DNA from: Penelope pileata
Lineage: Eukaryota; Chordata; Aves; Galliformes; Cracidae
Length of the DNA stretch: 64,000 nucleotides
Assembly: GCA_013396635.1 (NCBI GenBank)
Contig: WBMW01001297.1
Span: 299,345 to 363,344 of the forward strand
Direction: 5' to 3'
Of the stretch, positions 13,496 to 26,709 are shown piece after piece. The notes beneath the pieces are model-generated. The model ran no database searches. It worked only from the letters and a program-made list of their open reading frames with translations, and was not told the origin of the DNA. Numbering within the stretch: position 1 is the first letter of the stretch; every line of letters begins with the position of its first letter. Position numbers and translations under genes: made by a program.

Positions 13496-13510
13496 GGTTG
13501 CTGAGCAACC
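13496..13510. promoter_or_regulatory. Candidate RFX X-box
   Basis: GGTTGCTGAGCAACC is a perfect 7-bp palindrome around one base. It fits the RFX-family X-box pattern of GTTGC, a short spacer, and GCAAC half sites. RFX factors bind such sites in promoters and enhancers of ciliary and other genes. No transcription start is visible nearby, so occupancy is unknown. Confidence 0.45.
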
Positions 13511-16500
13511 TCCCTGCTAAGCAGCCCACACCATGTTTGAACCAATCAACTTCAACTGAAATGAGTGAAGTAGTGAACTACTGGGACATTATTACTGATC
13601 CCTAATTAAAACGGACTACATGGAAAACAGTGCTGGATAAGGCTTTCAAGATTAGAAAAAGAAACTAAAGCCCAGACCTTTGATGGCATTTAGATGCTTC
13701 GCTCTCAGGTGAGGTTTCTTTCTTCCCACATGGCATCTTGCAGAAATAAAAAATTCTTAATAATCTCATGCCACAAATGCAGTGTTTCCCCATTATTTAC
13801 ACAACCCAGCAAGTGGAAGCAAACTCCCAAGCATCAGCTCTGGTTTCAACAGACTACTCTCACTCATGAAATTATATCCGTGCTTTTATCCATGCATAAT
13901 CAGATTCCGGCTGTTTGGGTTTTGTTTTGGTTTTGGTTTCTTTTAAACAGCACATTGTTTAAACGTTCTTAGAACACAAAACATTTCATTTCTATTATGG
14001 TAAAATAACAACAAATCAGCGCCTGTAGTATTTGTATCCATTTCCATAAAACTTATTTTTCCCATGCAGTTCTCTGGTTTTTTGTTGAGATAGCACTGTC
14101 TCACTCAGATTTTTACTCTTGCAGATCTGAGTCTAAGTCAACAAGCATAGATATTAATAACTATTGTGCTTCCCTACAATTTACCTGGATAATAGGCAGT
14201 AATTTCCTAGTGCCTGGGCTAAAATGTCATTGCTTGTATGTAGGAATACATATAAACACACAATAGAACAAGTTACAAAAAAACCACAACCACCACCATC
14301 AAAAACCATCCTGTTGGTTCCCCATCTTAACCCCCATATTACATGAAGCAGTGCCTTATGTAATCTTTTAACATCTTTCAGTACATGGCATAATTTTTCC
14401 ACCTCTAAATGGATCACCAGGCACCAACTGTAGGATTATTACCGATCACAGCAAGTTTAAGCTCTGTTCATTTTTCCAACATCATTCGCTAGTAAAAACT
14501 GTGTCACCATCTGACTCATCTGTCACGGCTCTGCCCTCAGGATGTCCCATCCACACCACACTATGGAATTTTTCAGAGCCCAAAACAAACCCTTGACTTT
14601 TTTTTTTTTTTCACTGTACCTCCCTGCAATACCCTGCCCCTTTGCTTTGCTTTCCACCTAATTCCCAGCAGTGCCGCCCTGGGGTAATTCAGCATCGGTT
14701 TTCCTCTTTCAGAAGGTTAGAGACAAGGGAGAGCACGCCTGTGCCACAGCCAAGGAGGTATAAGGAGGGATACTGTGCAGAAAAAGCACAGCACAGGTCT
14801 CCTCCGTAGCCTAAAGCACCGTAGATCAATGAGTACAAGCACGTCTGCTACGAGGATACCAAGAACTAGGCAACATAATCCAGATTTAGTCATTTAAATG
14901 GGAAGGATGTCCGCTGAGGTGCTCAGCAGCACGGCACCTCCTCTGCTCTAAGCTCCCTCGCAGTTTGCTGCCTCCACTGCTTGCATCCTCTCATCTGGTT
15001 CTCACAGCAAAATCCCACGGCATCTTCTCTGAGCAATGTTTGCACAAGGATAACAAAGAACCCTTACTGAGGTATGCTGTGGTTTCCTAACTTCTGTATT
15101 CCCATCAGCTGCTGTACTTCAGCTCACCCGGAGAGGCCTTTTCAAAGTTTTGATGTTTTGTTATCTTGAACAACAAAATAAAGAGCTCGGTGACCCAGAT
15201 GCCTCTTCCTAGCAAGATACGGTGTGGGCTGCTGCAACAGCTTCTGCAGTAACAACTCCTTCACTCTGGAAGTAATTGTTTGCACAAAAAAGCACAGGCA
15301 GACAGGACCTGCAAGAAGAGTAACAGATGTGGGACAGACTGCACACAACCCATGGCAGCAAGCTGGACCTTTACAAATAGCCTGGAAATGTGAGATCTGT
15401 AAAGAAATCTGCCTGGCCAGATAAGAGCAGGGTGTCAGCATCAACCCTATTCCACAACACCCGCACAGCAAAGGTCAGCCCCTGTCTCCAGGTTTCACTG
15501 CTTTTGTTACCCGAGAAGGAAGAAATCAGAATGCTCTCAGGCTGCTCACTACCGTCTGTCTGTTGAAGAAAGGAAACACTGGAGTGTGACGAGAAGGCTG
15601 CAGAGCACTGTCAGGATGCTTTGGGAATCGAGCAAACCCACGCTGTAGTCGCTGCTAGAGATGGCTAGCACATGCTGTGGGTCTCTGAACAGCCCCACTG
15701 CTCACCTGCGGGAATGTAAAACACCCAAGTAGTGGCTTGGCCACATCCTTGCTAATAGAACAGCAGAGATGCAGACTATTATTTTGACTTGCTGATTGCA
15801 ATTAATGCAATCAGTAAATACACTGATCACATAGATAAACAGGAACGCACGCAGTAAATACAATCACACAGTTAAATAAAAAAACTCCGTTTTTATACGT
15901 GACATGGAAGTATTTGATCAAACTGCTCAAGTGACACTGAAGATACCCCGCAGTACGTTAATTCCTATTTTAGAGACAATTATAAAGCAGAAAGGGGATA
16001 CATTATGGGCGCGTTGTGCTTTTATGTTTGTCTCATTTCTAGGCTGTTTTTCCCCCCAAATCCAACAACCTGCAAATGCCCTCATCTACAGGCAGTCCCC
16101 CTGCATTCCAGCTTTGTTATGATATGTTGAGCTGCTTAACTCTAACTTTTTTCTTAGGAGTGGACAAGGAGCCTCTAAGTTGAAATCTGTTTAAATATTT
16201 AGTGTGGATCAAAGCATCGTCAAGCAGGACTCTGAAGCCTAATGGAGCTGACTGATGATTAATTTAAACTCCTTGCATTGCAAATTAGGGACTCACTTAA
16301 GGATCCTCTAAAGTTAAGTAGATGGAGACCTCCTCAGAGGAGATTTTTACACTTCTTTAACTATTTAATTAAAATAAGCAAATGGCTTCATTTACTATTT
16401 TTAAGAATTTATCTACTCCTTATTTCTACTCAGCGCAAATAAAACTGTCAGATTGGTCCTCTGTGGTCTCCAGCACATCAGTTAATGAAGTTTCTTCTCC

Positions 16501-19500
16501 TACATGTCATTAATATTACCGAGGGCTTTCATTTGGTTTTGTGGCAGAAAGCACATTAAACCAGTTCTACCGTGAAAAAACATTGCAAAAAGAACGCAAA
16601 CAAGGAAGAAATAAATCAAAGTTTCTCTCCCGTGTTAAATTCCTGGGATTATTATTCAGTCTCTTCTTTATTATTATTATTTTATGGGCAATTATAAATA
16701 TTTTAACAGGAACATTAACTTCAGAGGTTTTGCCTTTTTTAAAAAGAGTTTCTTCCGCATTTCAACTGCTATAAAGACCTTTATAGCAGTGTTCCACTTC
16801 TTAATTTAGGCAGAAACGCTGCATTTTGCTTCTGAGCAGTGCTGTCCAGCATTCTTTCCATCTCACAAAGGGCATTCTCCACAGAAGGAACCAACGTGGA
16901 TCTTCTTCCTATGCATCGTGTGTTCTGGTGGGACCATCTCACTCACTCCCTGTAGTCAGCTGGGTCTGTAAGTGCATGCTAAGAGATTCTGCTCTTCAGT
17001 GAGCCAGGCTTGTGAGAGGGTTGGCTGCCTGGAGTGCAACTTCGGTGATTTAAAAACAAGTTTTACAGTTTAGGAGCAAAGGAAGCATTGCTACCTACTC
17101 AAAGCAGCTTGCAATACTCCAGTAGAAAAAGAGAGGAGAAATGAACTGTAAGCAAAGTAAGGCTACTGACCTCATGGAAAAAATCAGTTTTATTCACTAA
17201 AACATTTTCATGGAAAAAAGAACTGCAGGACTTTTGCCAGAAAACCAATCACTGAAAGAATTCTGCACGTACTAATTTTACTCATTAGTGTTATTTAATG
17301 CTGCCTTCCATCATCGTTTCAAATGTTCAGCCTGCACTGCTCTTCTCAGTTCTGTTTTCAACGAAAATTAAGATTGCTATTGCTTCCATGGGTAACAACC
17401 TCCCAAGCAGCACCTCCTAATGCCAAGGCCACAGGCTTAGCCATACGACCAAGATCACACTTAACACTCAGAAACCCCAACAGCACAGTGCTAAGAGCAG
17501 CTTCACATCTGCTCTCCCTCACCACGTCGTGAGGCCACACCTCCATGCAAAGATGCACTGCTGCAAAAACACAACCAGAAATACCACAGTGGCTCAAATC
17601 CCAAATCCACATCTACTCTAGCAAGTGGCACATGCAGACATGTAGGCGCTGATACTGAGGGCCAGAAGACCACACTAGGGATGTTTTATGGAGTTGCCTC
17701 ATGTGAGCCCTGTTCCCCCCCAGAGCCTGCTCGTTTGTGCCGGAGTGCACTGTGTGTGCTCCATCCAGGCCCTCCACTCTAAGGTTCCAACCACAGCCCA
17801 GCGGCGGGGACAGCTGGGAGATTCACTGCAAGAACATATGCCTGGTCCAAACTAAATCACACTTAGAGGACCTGCTTCAACGCCCTTCTACCGTCATCTC
17901 CAATGGAGGACAAAGAGCTTCTAAAGTAAAAAAGCAAGACTTGATTAAACAACCTCTTAAAAAGAAGAAATACCAAGAGGGGAAGATGGAAGAAATTGAA
18001 ATTAAAAAAAAAAAGAAAAAAGAAAATAAAACCACAAGCAAAATGCTTACCCTCCCTACTTGTTTCCAGCAAACTCATCAACTTGCTCGATCATACTGGC
18101 ATCAGCTACTGGATTGCTCCAGAGCAGCTACTCTGCTTCATGCTCACACGGTCTTCTTATTCAAGGATAAGTTTGAAACAGGGAATGCCTAAGCACAGCA
18201 GATTCTTTTTTCTGATAACATTCTGGAAGGAGAGAAAGTCTCCCTTTTTCTTTGTCCATGAACATGACTGCATCTTAAAAATATAAGACAGAATGGAAAA
18301 ACAGCACGATGAACCCAGGAATGTTTCCCCTTCCAAAGACCCAGACTTCTCCGAGACGCTGACCAACCTGGGCAGTATCTCCAGCCAGCACTGGGGCTGC
18401 TCGTGGTCCCCAGCTGGTCCCAGCACACCACTTGGCTGCTTGAGCAGCAACTTTTTCTCCAATCTCTCGCATCGCATTTGTCTCAGTATCAACCCAAACG
18501 CTCTCTGAACTTGTGCCAGAGTTTCACTGTACAAACCAGCCTGGCTCAATAAGACCCTTTGATCTTTTTTGTCTTCCACAGATTTAATGCCTGAGGAAAT
18601 CTACTCACCTCAGATTTTTTCCATATATGAGATGGTAGTTCTCGGTGGGGTCTAACACCTACCTAGCCGATCACAAAATCAGAGTAGTTCCTTCGGTCAA
18701 TACAGATGTAGTCACTGCACCAGCAATCTAGCTGTGTTTGTACTGAAAATCTGCATTTTACACCCCAGGAGCAGTAGCTATAACACCGTAAAGTGTTAAA
18801 CACAAAAGTTTAACAGTTCAGCACTATGCTTTTGTCAAATCTGTTCACTGCTAGCATGGAGATAGAAATGCTGAGCTGTTGCAGAAATACCTGCTGCAGA
18901 GAAGCAATACATTTTTATTTCACATTATGACTGTAGAGTGCTACTCTACACTGCGAGCGGGACATGGTGAATGCTAGATTCTTTGAAATTATGACTGAAC
19001 AAATAAGATGAGGGACTGAGAGCGAAAAAGAAACACCATCAAAACTCACGAAGATTAAGTGCTTAGGCTGTAAAACAAGGCTCTGTAAACAAACACTGCC
19101 TGAGAGAGAAGACTTGATGTGAGTATCTGAACTTCACACCGCTACTAGCAGCACAGATTCCCCCCCTCCTCCACCCACTGTTACGGTGTTATTTCAGAAA
19201 ACACAGGACATCTATTCTAAGCCAATGTTATTTATGATGTTCTGAAAGCTAAGGAGAAAAGTCTATTGATTTTAACTTTAGACAGAAACTCAGAAACAAA
19301 TCAAGGTGAAGTGACAAAGCTAATAAGAGGGCAAACCATCAGTGCGAAGTACAGCAATTCTCTCGAGTCCTTGAAGGAGCCCACTGCAACAAGGCTGTGC
19401 TGCTCAGTCAGCAACATTTGAGGATTTTGCCAAACTACTTGGCTACATACAGGGGAATGAAGACTTACCTCGCAGCCAGATATCTCCAGAACCATGATTT

Positions 19501-22500
19501 GAATTTGTACAGATTTTGCCGTATGTAATTAGGAAAAGAGATCCTAAATCTGATAAACCTAGCAGTAAAATTCTACCTGCTTTCACTACGTCAGTTCCCT
19601 GAAGCACACTGTCAAGAAAATCACTTCCAGACCCCTGTACATCCATCTGTAGGACAGAGAAAAGATTATGGCTGAGTTTCTGACGCTTACAAATATTTCA
19701 CTAGTTCCAAAATTTTGGTAACGTATCTTAAGACTAGGAGTCCTATTTACCTTAAGGAACCATGAACTCTGCATACTTTTCCAGCAGTTTTAGCTTTTGA
19801 GCCCCTCAAGTCGCTTTGGATCAGGAGGTGGCTCAGAGATTCACAGAGGAGACCGATCTCTGTTCTCGGGAGGGAGAAAGTGAAGTACAGAGGGCATTCA
19901 GCAGAGGCTCCTCTGTCAAGAAGTTGGTACGGAAGGAATTCAGGTCTCCTGTCCCAGGCCAATGTTTTTCACAGTAAGACACGTTTCTTCCCTCTGATCA
20001 GTGATTTTTTGAAAAAAGTTAACGCTTCAAATCAGTAGCAAGGTGCGGTCATTTGTTGAAAAATAACTGTGAAGTACAATACATAGTTTCAACACACAGA
20101 GCTGTAGAAACCTTTCCATTTTTGCAGCCAGTTGCAGCAGACCACTGCAGCAGAGCTTGTCACCTTTGGTCAAAAAGTATCCAACTATCCAAGCAAAGAA
20201 TCAACCAAATTAGTTCAGAAGTAAGATGAAAAACAAATAAATAGATAAATAATGAAATTGTGAACAGAAAGAGGATGTGAAGACGACAGAAATAGACATA
20301 CATAGATGGTACACATACATACGCACACACGCTTGCATCTGATGCTCACCACAGGTTACCACTCCGCTGTTGCTGTGATCACTGCATTCACAGAAAACAG
20401 CACGAGTCCTTCCCGCTGCCTGGGATGCAGAGCCAGAGTGGTTGAACAAGACCAAGCTGACCACTCTTATTTCCAACATGATTACCACAACTACCAGCGC
20501 TCCTGTTAATTCACAAAGCGAAAACCTGGGGGCTGGTTCCCCGACTCAGGAGAAGCTGACAGCTAAAAGATAATGCCGTATTTTTTACAGTATTTCAATA
20601 GATTTTGTTTGGGAATCAGCGATAGAGAATAAATGTGAAACAGCATTTCATGGAAAGCATTTTGCAGTTCTCTCTAACCAAATACGTTACGCTCTTTTTC
20701 AGGAAGCGCAGTGAGAAATATTGCCCATTAGGTTAACACGGGAAGAAACATTTCAGAGGCTCTTCTCAACACCCTGAATTGTCCATACATCATAAAAACC
20801 CACGCTGCTTTCAACACAAGCTTGAAGAAGTAAATTGGAAATAGAAGAGTGATTCTGGAAGCCCTTATGAGGTGGGGAATGAGGTACATAAGAGGAAATC
20901 TTTGAAACTCATCAAATCCCAGACCCCTCAGAGCCATTATTTGAACGCTTGCCTGCATATCAGCAGATGATTGAGCTGTCAGTCAGATTAATCTCTAACG
21001 CTCCTGCGTAAGCACTGTTGTTTCAAACCCTGCAGAGACCTTTGAGCGAGGATGGCTGCGTCTCATCCAGCATCCTGAGACCGACGTTCTGCGCAGCACC
21101 AAGAACAAACACACACCTGCAGGGCACAAAGGGGTCTCTCACATTTCAGAGCAGATGTCCGAGGGGGGTGGGCAGCCTGTTTGCTTCTGACAGATGAATA
21201 TAAAAGATACAGAGAAAATCGAAGTCTGCTTTGAGTTCCTGTCTTACACGTCTGAGAGAGACTACACAAATTTAATGTCTCTATAAAGACGCCAACCAAT
21301 TTCAACACATTTTTCAGATCATTTTTGAACACTAGCTCCCAAATACTTGTTACCAGGATACTAACGCCAAATTTGAGAAAGGTGTGATAGGTATTCTGGA
21401 ACATCTAGCTTGTCTTATTCTCTCCAATTTATCCATCAAACAATTTCATTTCAAAGCTGCATATATAAATTATTCTGTATCAAGCTTACAGAAGGTATTC
21501 AAGCTTCAGAGTCTTCTCTGCCATGAGTTTGAGGTTTTACCCGCTTCTTTTTCTCTTACCTGTTTAGTCCAGACTTCCTGTTTTTTTTTTTTTATTTTTG
21601 ATTTTAAGCAGTTCGACTCCATTTGTTAGCAACAAATGGTTTCTTGTAAAATAACAGTGGAACTGTTTAACGATAAAGGAAACAAAAGAAAATATGGAAT
21701 ATTACTCATCTTTCTCAGTACACATCGCTGCAATTTCTTCCCCACCTCTGTGCTACAAAATTGGGTCCATCACACAGCTCTGTCTTACCAATGGGACTGG
21801 ACACCACGAAGCAGTCAGAACTGCTGCCTTATTCCTGGCAGCATCTCTGTGTCTTTGTGTCTTTTTTTTTTGGTGCAAGGATACTGTTTTTATATGTCTG
21901 TTGCTACTTCCACCCCTTTTCCTGAATTCAGATACTGGATTGAAAAATTTTACAAGTGCTCAATAAACAAAGCGATAAGGTAATTTCCAAGTTATTAAAT
22001 TCCAAGCAAAGTTATTTGTAAACACAATAATTACCTCTTTTGGCATGAGAGAGTAGCTCTTCAATGTCAATAACTGTAGTTCCTCTAGAACTATTCTCAC
22101 CTCATCACCATAAGTTATGCTTTAAACAAGAATGCTGAGCAACCAAGCAGCACCGAAGCCGGAACACCAGGCACCAAGATAGGAAGAACTGCAGTGTTTG
22201 GTAGCCATGCCTGCAGTTTTTTTCCAACTGTAGCCAGTTTTCTGGTATTTGCTCAATACTGAAAATCAAATCAGTAAGTGAAAAAACAGCCTCATTCTTA
22301 TCAAAATGATTACAATTTCTTCCCAAGACCAGAACTGTCTCTTCTCTCCTACCGCCCTGAATAACCATAGCTACGGGTGGGATCTGATTTAAGTATGTTC
22401 AAAACAAAACAGTGACAAAAAGAAATACAAATCCACAACAACAGCAAAACAAATGAATTAATTCTACGTTATTTCTATTCCTGTACTCTGAATAAAGCAA

Positions 22501-24307
22501 TGCAGTTATGTCTAAAAACATCAATTTGCTGTCTATTCGGACAGGTCTGAATTGTCCTCTAATTACCAAATCCTCCATAATTTGCTTTAACATAACTTCT
22601 CTTTGTAAGTCACAGGGGTGGCAAGCGTGAGTGAAATCGATGTGTGGGTTTTGAACACCCATAAATACTTCAGCAATATTTTGCCGGAAGGAATGCTGAC
22701 CTTGACTTAATGACTATTTATCAGTGCTCCAATTAACGAGAACGTTGCAGTTTCTGCTTTCCAACAATGTCTGAACAGAATAACATTTGCTTAATTAATA
22801 CTTAAATGTCAGTAAAATATACAAAAATATTACTTCAATTAGACAGAAATTTCATCCCTAATCTTGAAATTACCTATCTGGTTCAATCAGAAATGCCTAG
22901 AGGCTGATGATTTCTCACAGGAAGGCATCTCTTTCTTCTCTCCCTTAAAGCATTATTTGCGATAAAACAACTTATATACTCTCTCCGAACTATTTATTTC
23001 ATGAGGGTTTCACCACCAAGACACTTTCTCAGGTAAACGTCTTTGGGTTGCTCACAACCACTTTCTTTTAGAGTAAAAGTAGCAATAGATGAATTGGATG
23101 AAAAAGTTTTTTTGTACGCCAAGGCAGCTCAGCGGCACGAGGACCAGTCCAGCTGCTCTCACCTGCTCTGGTCCCTCCCACTCCACATTTGTTGTGCAAG
23201 TTTCAAAAGTGGGATCTCTCCAATTGTCATGTAAGTAATTTTAATTAAAAATGGGAAATAATAGTTTGTTCAGTTATTTCTGTTGTCAACCGTGCTGTCT
23301 TTTTGAAAAAGGACAGGATTCCAGAATGAGGAATGCACTGAAAGCACACGATGTTTTTCTTCTGACTATAACAGCGTATTTAAATGATTTCAATCATTTC
23401 AGAACAGATCAAATTGACCTTTTCTGCAACAGATTGTGCTGAGCACAAACACATGAATAAAGATCAGGTGACTGTGAGGATCTCTCCAGCAGCTGATCTG
23501 CAAACACATTTTAAGGGAATAGAACACAAATGCCAGTTTATCATAAACCTGGTTATCATAACCCAATATGGTTCTCTCAGAAATCAGCTTTATTTACTGA
23601 ATCTTCCTCAAAATCTTAAATTCACCTACTTGCCATTGCTGATTTTTTGAAAAGAAGTGAATTATTGCTTTTATTCATGAAACTTGCATTCCCTAAACAA
23701 GGTTATTACGAGCTTTCAGCCTGCAATACGAATAACAGTTCACTTGCTCTTACTTTGTACTCATGATTTTGCTACAATTAAATGACAGGACAGATATGAC
23801 AATGCATGAATAGGTGATGGGGCCTGTATTTTATTTCTTTAGCATAAGAATAGCCCAGCAGCCTGTTTTAAATAGCGTCTATGAATATGTGCACAGGGAG
23901 AAAGTATTTTCCTTTTGGGGAAAAAAAAACAAACACCAACGAACACCATCTTTAAAGAAAAAGCTGCCAGTTAGAAACAGATCCACCCATTCTATGTTGT
24001 TGATAAAAAAAAAAAAGCTATTTTTATTTTCCTTGTAATGATCCTTTATTACAATGTCACACTTTTCATTTAAAGAGATGTTTGGATGCCTACGCAGATA
24101 GACAGGTCCAGCAAATAGCAGATTGCCTGTTTTTAAAGAAAACATAATATTTAATTATGTACAAAATAGAACAGAAATCAACCCCCAGTTGCTGCCCTGA
24201 CCCAGTGTCTGAGGCACACACAGCATGATCCCACAGCTCTCAATGGGTGCCTCTCAATCCTGCCTACTTCTGATTCATCCAGACCTTGAGCATGAGACTA
24301 TTTCATC
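13511..24307. other. Long stretch of mostly unique non-coding sequence
   Basis: I see no gene or dispersed repeat. Simple features include a T14 run (14598-14611), a purine- and A-rich strip (about 17990-18035) and a 9-bp-arm inverted repeat (15792-15814). The 151-codon frame at 17737-18192 runs through the A-rich strip, which supplies its lysine run, so it is not credible as a gene. The segment near 16230-16780 is rich in TAAT-type motifs and may be regulatory. Confidence 0.6.
15792..15814. repeat. 9-bp inverted repeat with 5-bp spacer
   Basis: CTGATTGCA and TGCAATCAG flank the spacer ATTAA. The centre combines ATTGCAAT, similar to a C/EBP half-site pair, with TTAAT. Arms of this length are expected a few times by chance in 64 kb, so weight is low. 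Confidence 0.7.
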
Positions 24308-24345
24308 AAAAAAAAAAAAAAATAAAAAAAAAAAAAAATTAAAAA
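24308..24345. repeat. Interrupted poly(A) tract
   Basis: Two runs of 15 A are separated by one T and followed by TT and AAAAAT. The sequence just upstream shows no AATAAA signal and no recognisable transcript, so a processed retrocopy is not supported. Confidence 0.9.
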
Positions 24346-25326
24346 TAGAGAAAACTCTGTAACACATGCAAACCAGAGAAGTGGATATGCTAGACGCTTC
24401 TTGTAAGATGAACTCCTGTTAGTTTCCCCAGGCTTGTAAGGAATCAAATCAATTTGCCCGTGTGATTTTTTGCATTCAGTTATAATCCTCTGCCATTAAG
24501 CAGGAAAAGATAATATCATCTGGAGATGGGAAAAAACATCAAAAAACAAGTAGAAGGACAATTTCAATCACTGTTTTATTGTTTATCTTCACCTTAAATA
24601 TTTAGTTATTGGGATTTTAAAAGGAACTAGATGTAAGATTTCAAAAAATAAAGCACTTAATTATTTTGAAGTCGTGAGCTAATTCCACTCCTGTCCAGGG
24701 CTGGGAGAATGCACTTGGCTCCATGCTGGCTGCCATTCGGATATATTGGCTTTAGAAAGGGTCAGGGACAACGCATCTTCATGGTCTGCAAACATCACCG
24801 ACATCAAGAATACGCAGATTAAAGCAAACATTTCCACATACAGACTAAACTGAAGGTGTTTTTTACTACAGATATCTCAAGTTCATTCTCTTTTTTTTTT
24901 CTCCCTACCCATAGCAAAAAAGATCCTATAAACAGAAAGCCATAAATAAATTACACCTAGACTTTCTATTAAGAGAGGTCTCCAGACAGGAACACCCATC
25001 CCTCCCTACCTATGCAGACAGCCGGTGATACATTGAGTACAACTAGGTTTTTGGTTTTGGCTTTAAGCAAAGCTGATGCTTTTTCTTCTAAAATACTGTT
25101 TGGTTGATGACGTTATTTTGCTGAGTCAGTAACCTCAATGCAAGAACATTCTGGAGAAGAACCTTGTTTGAACTAAATAATGTTCATAATTAAAGCTACA
25201 AACAAGGTGAATACAGAACAGAACGCTAATTTACTTCTATCTTTGGACTCAATCAGCAGGAATTTCACTATTCTTGTCATGGAAAAAATAAGCTTTGAAG
25301 AAAAACAGCTTCCAAAGATCGTTTTA
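24346..25326. other. Unassigned sequence
   Basis: AT-rich sequence without an open frame of note. It contains one Maf/NRF2-type motif, listed separately, and a T-rich strip near 24890-24900. Confidence 0.6.
25119..25131. promoter_or_regulatory. Candidate Maf recognition element (T-MARE/ARE-like)
   Basis: TGCTGAGTCAGTA matches the palindromic T-MARE consensus TGCTGA(G/C)TCAGCA at 12 of 13 positions and contains a perfect AP-1 core, TGAGTCA. Small and large Maf proteins, NF-E2, NRF2 and AP-1 bind such sites. Only the motif is visible; function is inferred. Confidence 0.4.
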
Positions 25327-25448
25327 ATCATAGAATCATAGAATGGTTCAGGTTGGAAGGGACCTCAGAGATCATCTGGTTCCAACCCCCCTGCCATGGG
25401 CAAGGACACCTCCCATAGACCAGGTTGCCCAAAGCCCCATCCAGCCTT
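25327..25448 (-). mobile_element. Short CR1 LINE tail
   Basis: It starts with two CATAGAAT units and runs through the typical GGTTGGAAGGGACCTC block to the CCATCCAGCC block, so only the last 122 bp of a minus-strand CR1 are present. Over about 115 bp it differs from the copy at 31937 by only about three changes, which points to the same relatively young subfamily. It has no coding capacity. TTAATC occurs at both edges and could be a chance match or a short target duplication. Confidence 0.95.
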
Positions 25449-26455
25449 AATCTTTAACTGTATCTATCCAGCTTTAATTACAGATCTTTTTGGATTCAGT
25501 TTGTTTTTATTGTGTAAATAGATGTCTTAATGTTTACATAAATCTTATCTAGAACAATAAGGATTTCCCATGTAAGAAATGCTGACAAACTTAATGCTAT
25601 ATTTATAAATAAACAACTGATTGATGAACGTACACAAAAAAATTGAAATGTAAACTGAAATTATGATTGAACCAAGGCTATTCTAAAGAAGGTCCCTCAC
25701 AAATTTCTAGTTGAAATAGTATTTTCATTATCTTTGTGAATCCTATGGAAAAATGAGAAATCCAGTGGTATAAGCTTTGTCGGTGATGCAGAAGTAAGCA
25801 GTTGTTCCCCAGGAAACCTCACATCGCACAGTATTTTCTGCTTAGGTACAGTGATGTGGAATACAGTTCAGTGCAAACTGGCATCATGAACCAAGCATGT
25901 ATACCACAGGAATGCTTAAGAATTCAAAAGCTGTAAGAGAACGAAGAGCTGAGTGCAAATAAGATCCTAGGACAAAGGAAACGGAAGCAAATGGAATCTT
26001 TGAGCGAGTTCACGGCAGAAAAATCCAACCAAAAATCCCTTTCCCATGATATACCTTTACTGAAACATTCCTAGAGGGCTGTATCTAACAACAACCTCCA
26101 GTTTTTAAAAACATTCTCTTGAACATACAAGAATTGGACAGCATCTTTCAAGTGCTCAACAGATAAAGGAAAGCATATTTTTAAGAATTATGTGCTAAAT
26201 TAAATAAAGTCATACGCTTCATTTACTTCTCAGCTCTGCCACTCTCAGTCGTCCTCCTCCATAGACAACAAAATACTCCAACGTCTTTAGGAATTTCAGC
26301 TCATTGGGATTATTGGGGAAACCAGGCTCTGCGAGTTCAAGCAATTTGGAGACAAAGGCCAGAAGGATCAGTGGCAGTAAGTCAGGGCTCCAGGTTCCCC
26401 AAACGGGTCAGAGCTCCACAGCAGACTGGAAATGAGCGGTATTTATAATTATTTC
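25449..26455. other. Unassigned sequence
   Basis: About 1 kb with stops in all frames and no recognised repeat. Nothing supportable seen. Confidence 0.6.
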
Positions 26456-26515
26456 CTTCACCCTTGAACTACATTTTGAGACTGACTTCACCCTTGAACT
26501 ACATTTTGAGACTGA
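26456..26515. repeat. Perfect 30-bp tandem duplication
   Basis: The 30-bp unit at 26456-26485 recurs without change at 26486-26515. The unit begins CTTCACCCTTGAACTAC and ends GAGACTGA. Identity of 100% implies a recent duplication, a polymorphic locus or an assembly join. Confidence 0.97.
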
Positions 26516-26584
26516 CTAGCGATTGTCAAAGCTCTGTCTTTTCAAGAAGTCACGGGGTGCTTTTATTCTCAGTGTAATTTCACC

Positions 26585-26709
26585 AGAAGGGGTTGCAGCT
26601 TCCAAGGGAAAGAAGGATATCAAAGACCAGTAGAGGCCAGGAACCAANGAGAAGGGGTTGCAGCTTCCAAAGGAAAGGATATCAAAGACCAGTAGAGGCC
26701 AGGAACCAA
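26585..26709. repeat. About 60-bp tandem duplication with unresolved base between copies
   Basis: Copy 1 spans 26585-26647 (63 bp) and copy 2 spans 26650-26709 (60 bp). Both run from AGAAGGGGTTGCAGC to GGCCAGGAACCAA. They differ by a 3-bp indel and one substitution near the middle. An N at 26648 lies exactly at the junction, so copy number and junction sequence are uncertain. Confidence 0.95.
26648..26648. other. Single ambiguous base (N)
   Basis: One unresolved base lies between the two copies of the 60-bp duplication. It is more likely a read-join or consensus problem than biology. Confidence 0.99.

Noticed and set aside
17737..18192. 151-codon plus-strand frame with a lysine-rich middle
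   Set aside because: The lysine run is translated A-rich simple sequence near 17990-18035. No domain.
24308..24345. Poly(A) tail of a processed pseudogene
   Set aside because: No AATAAA signal and no recognisable transcript sequence upstream.
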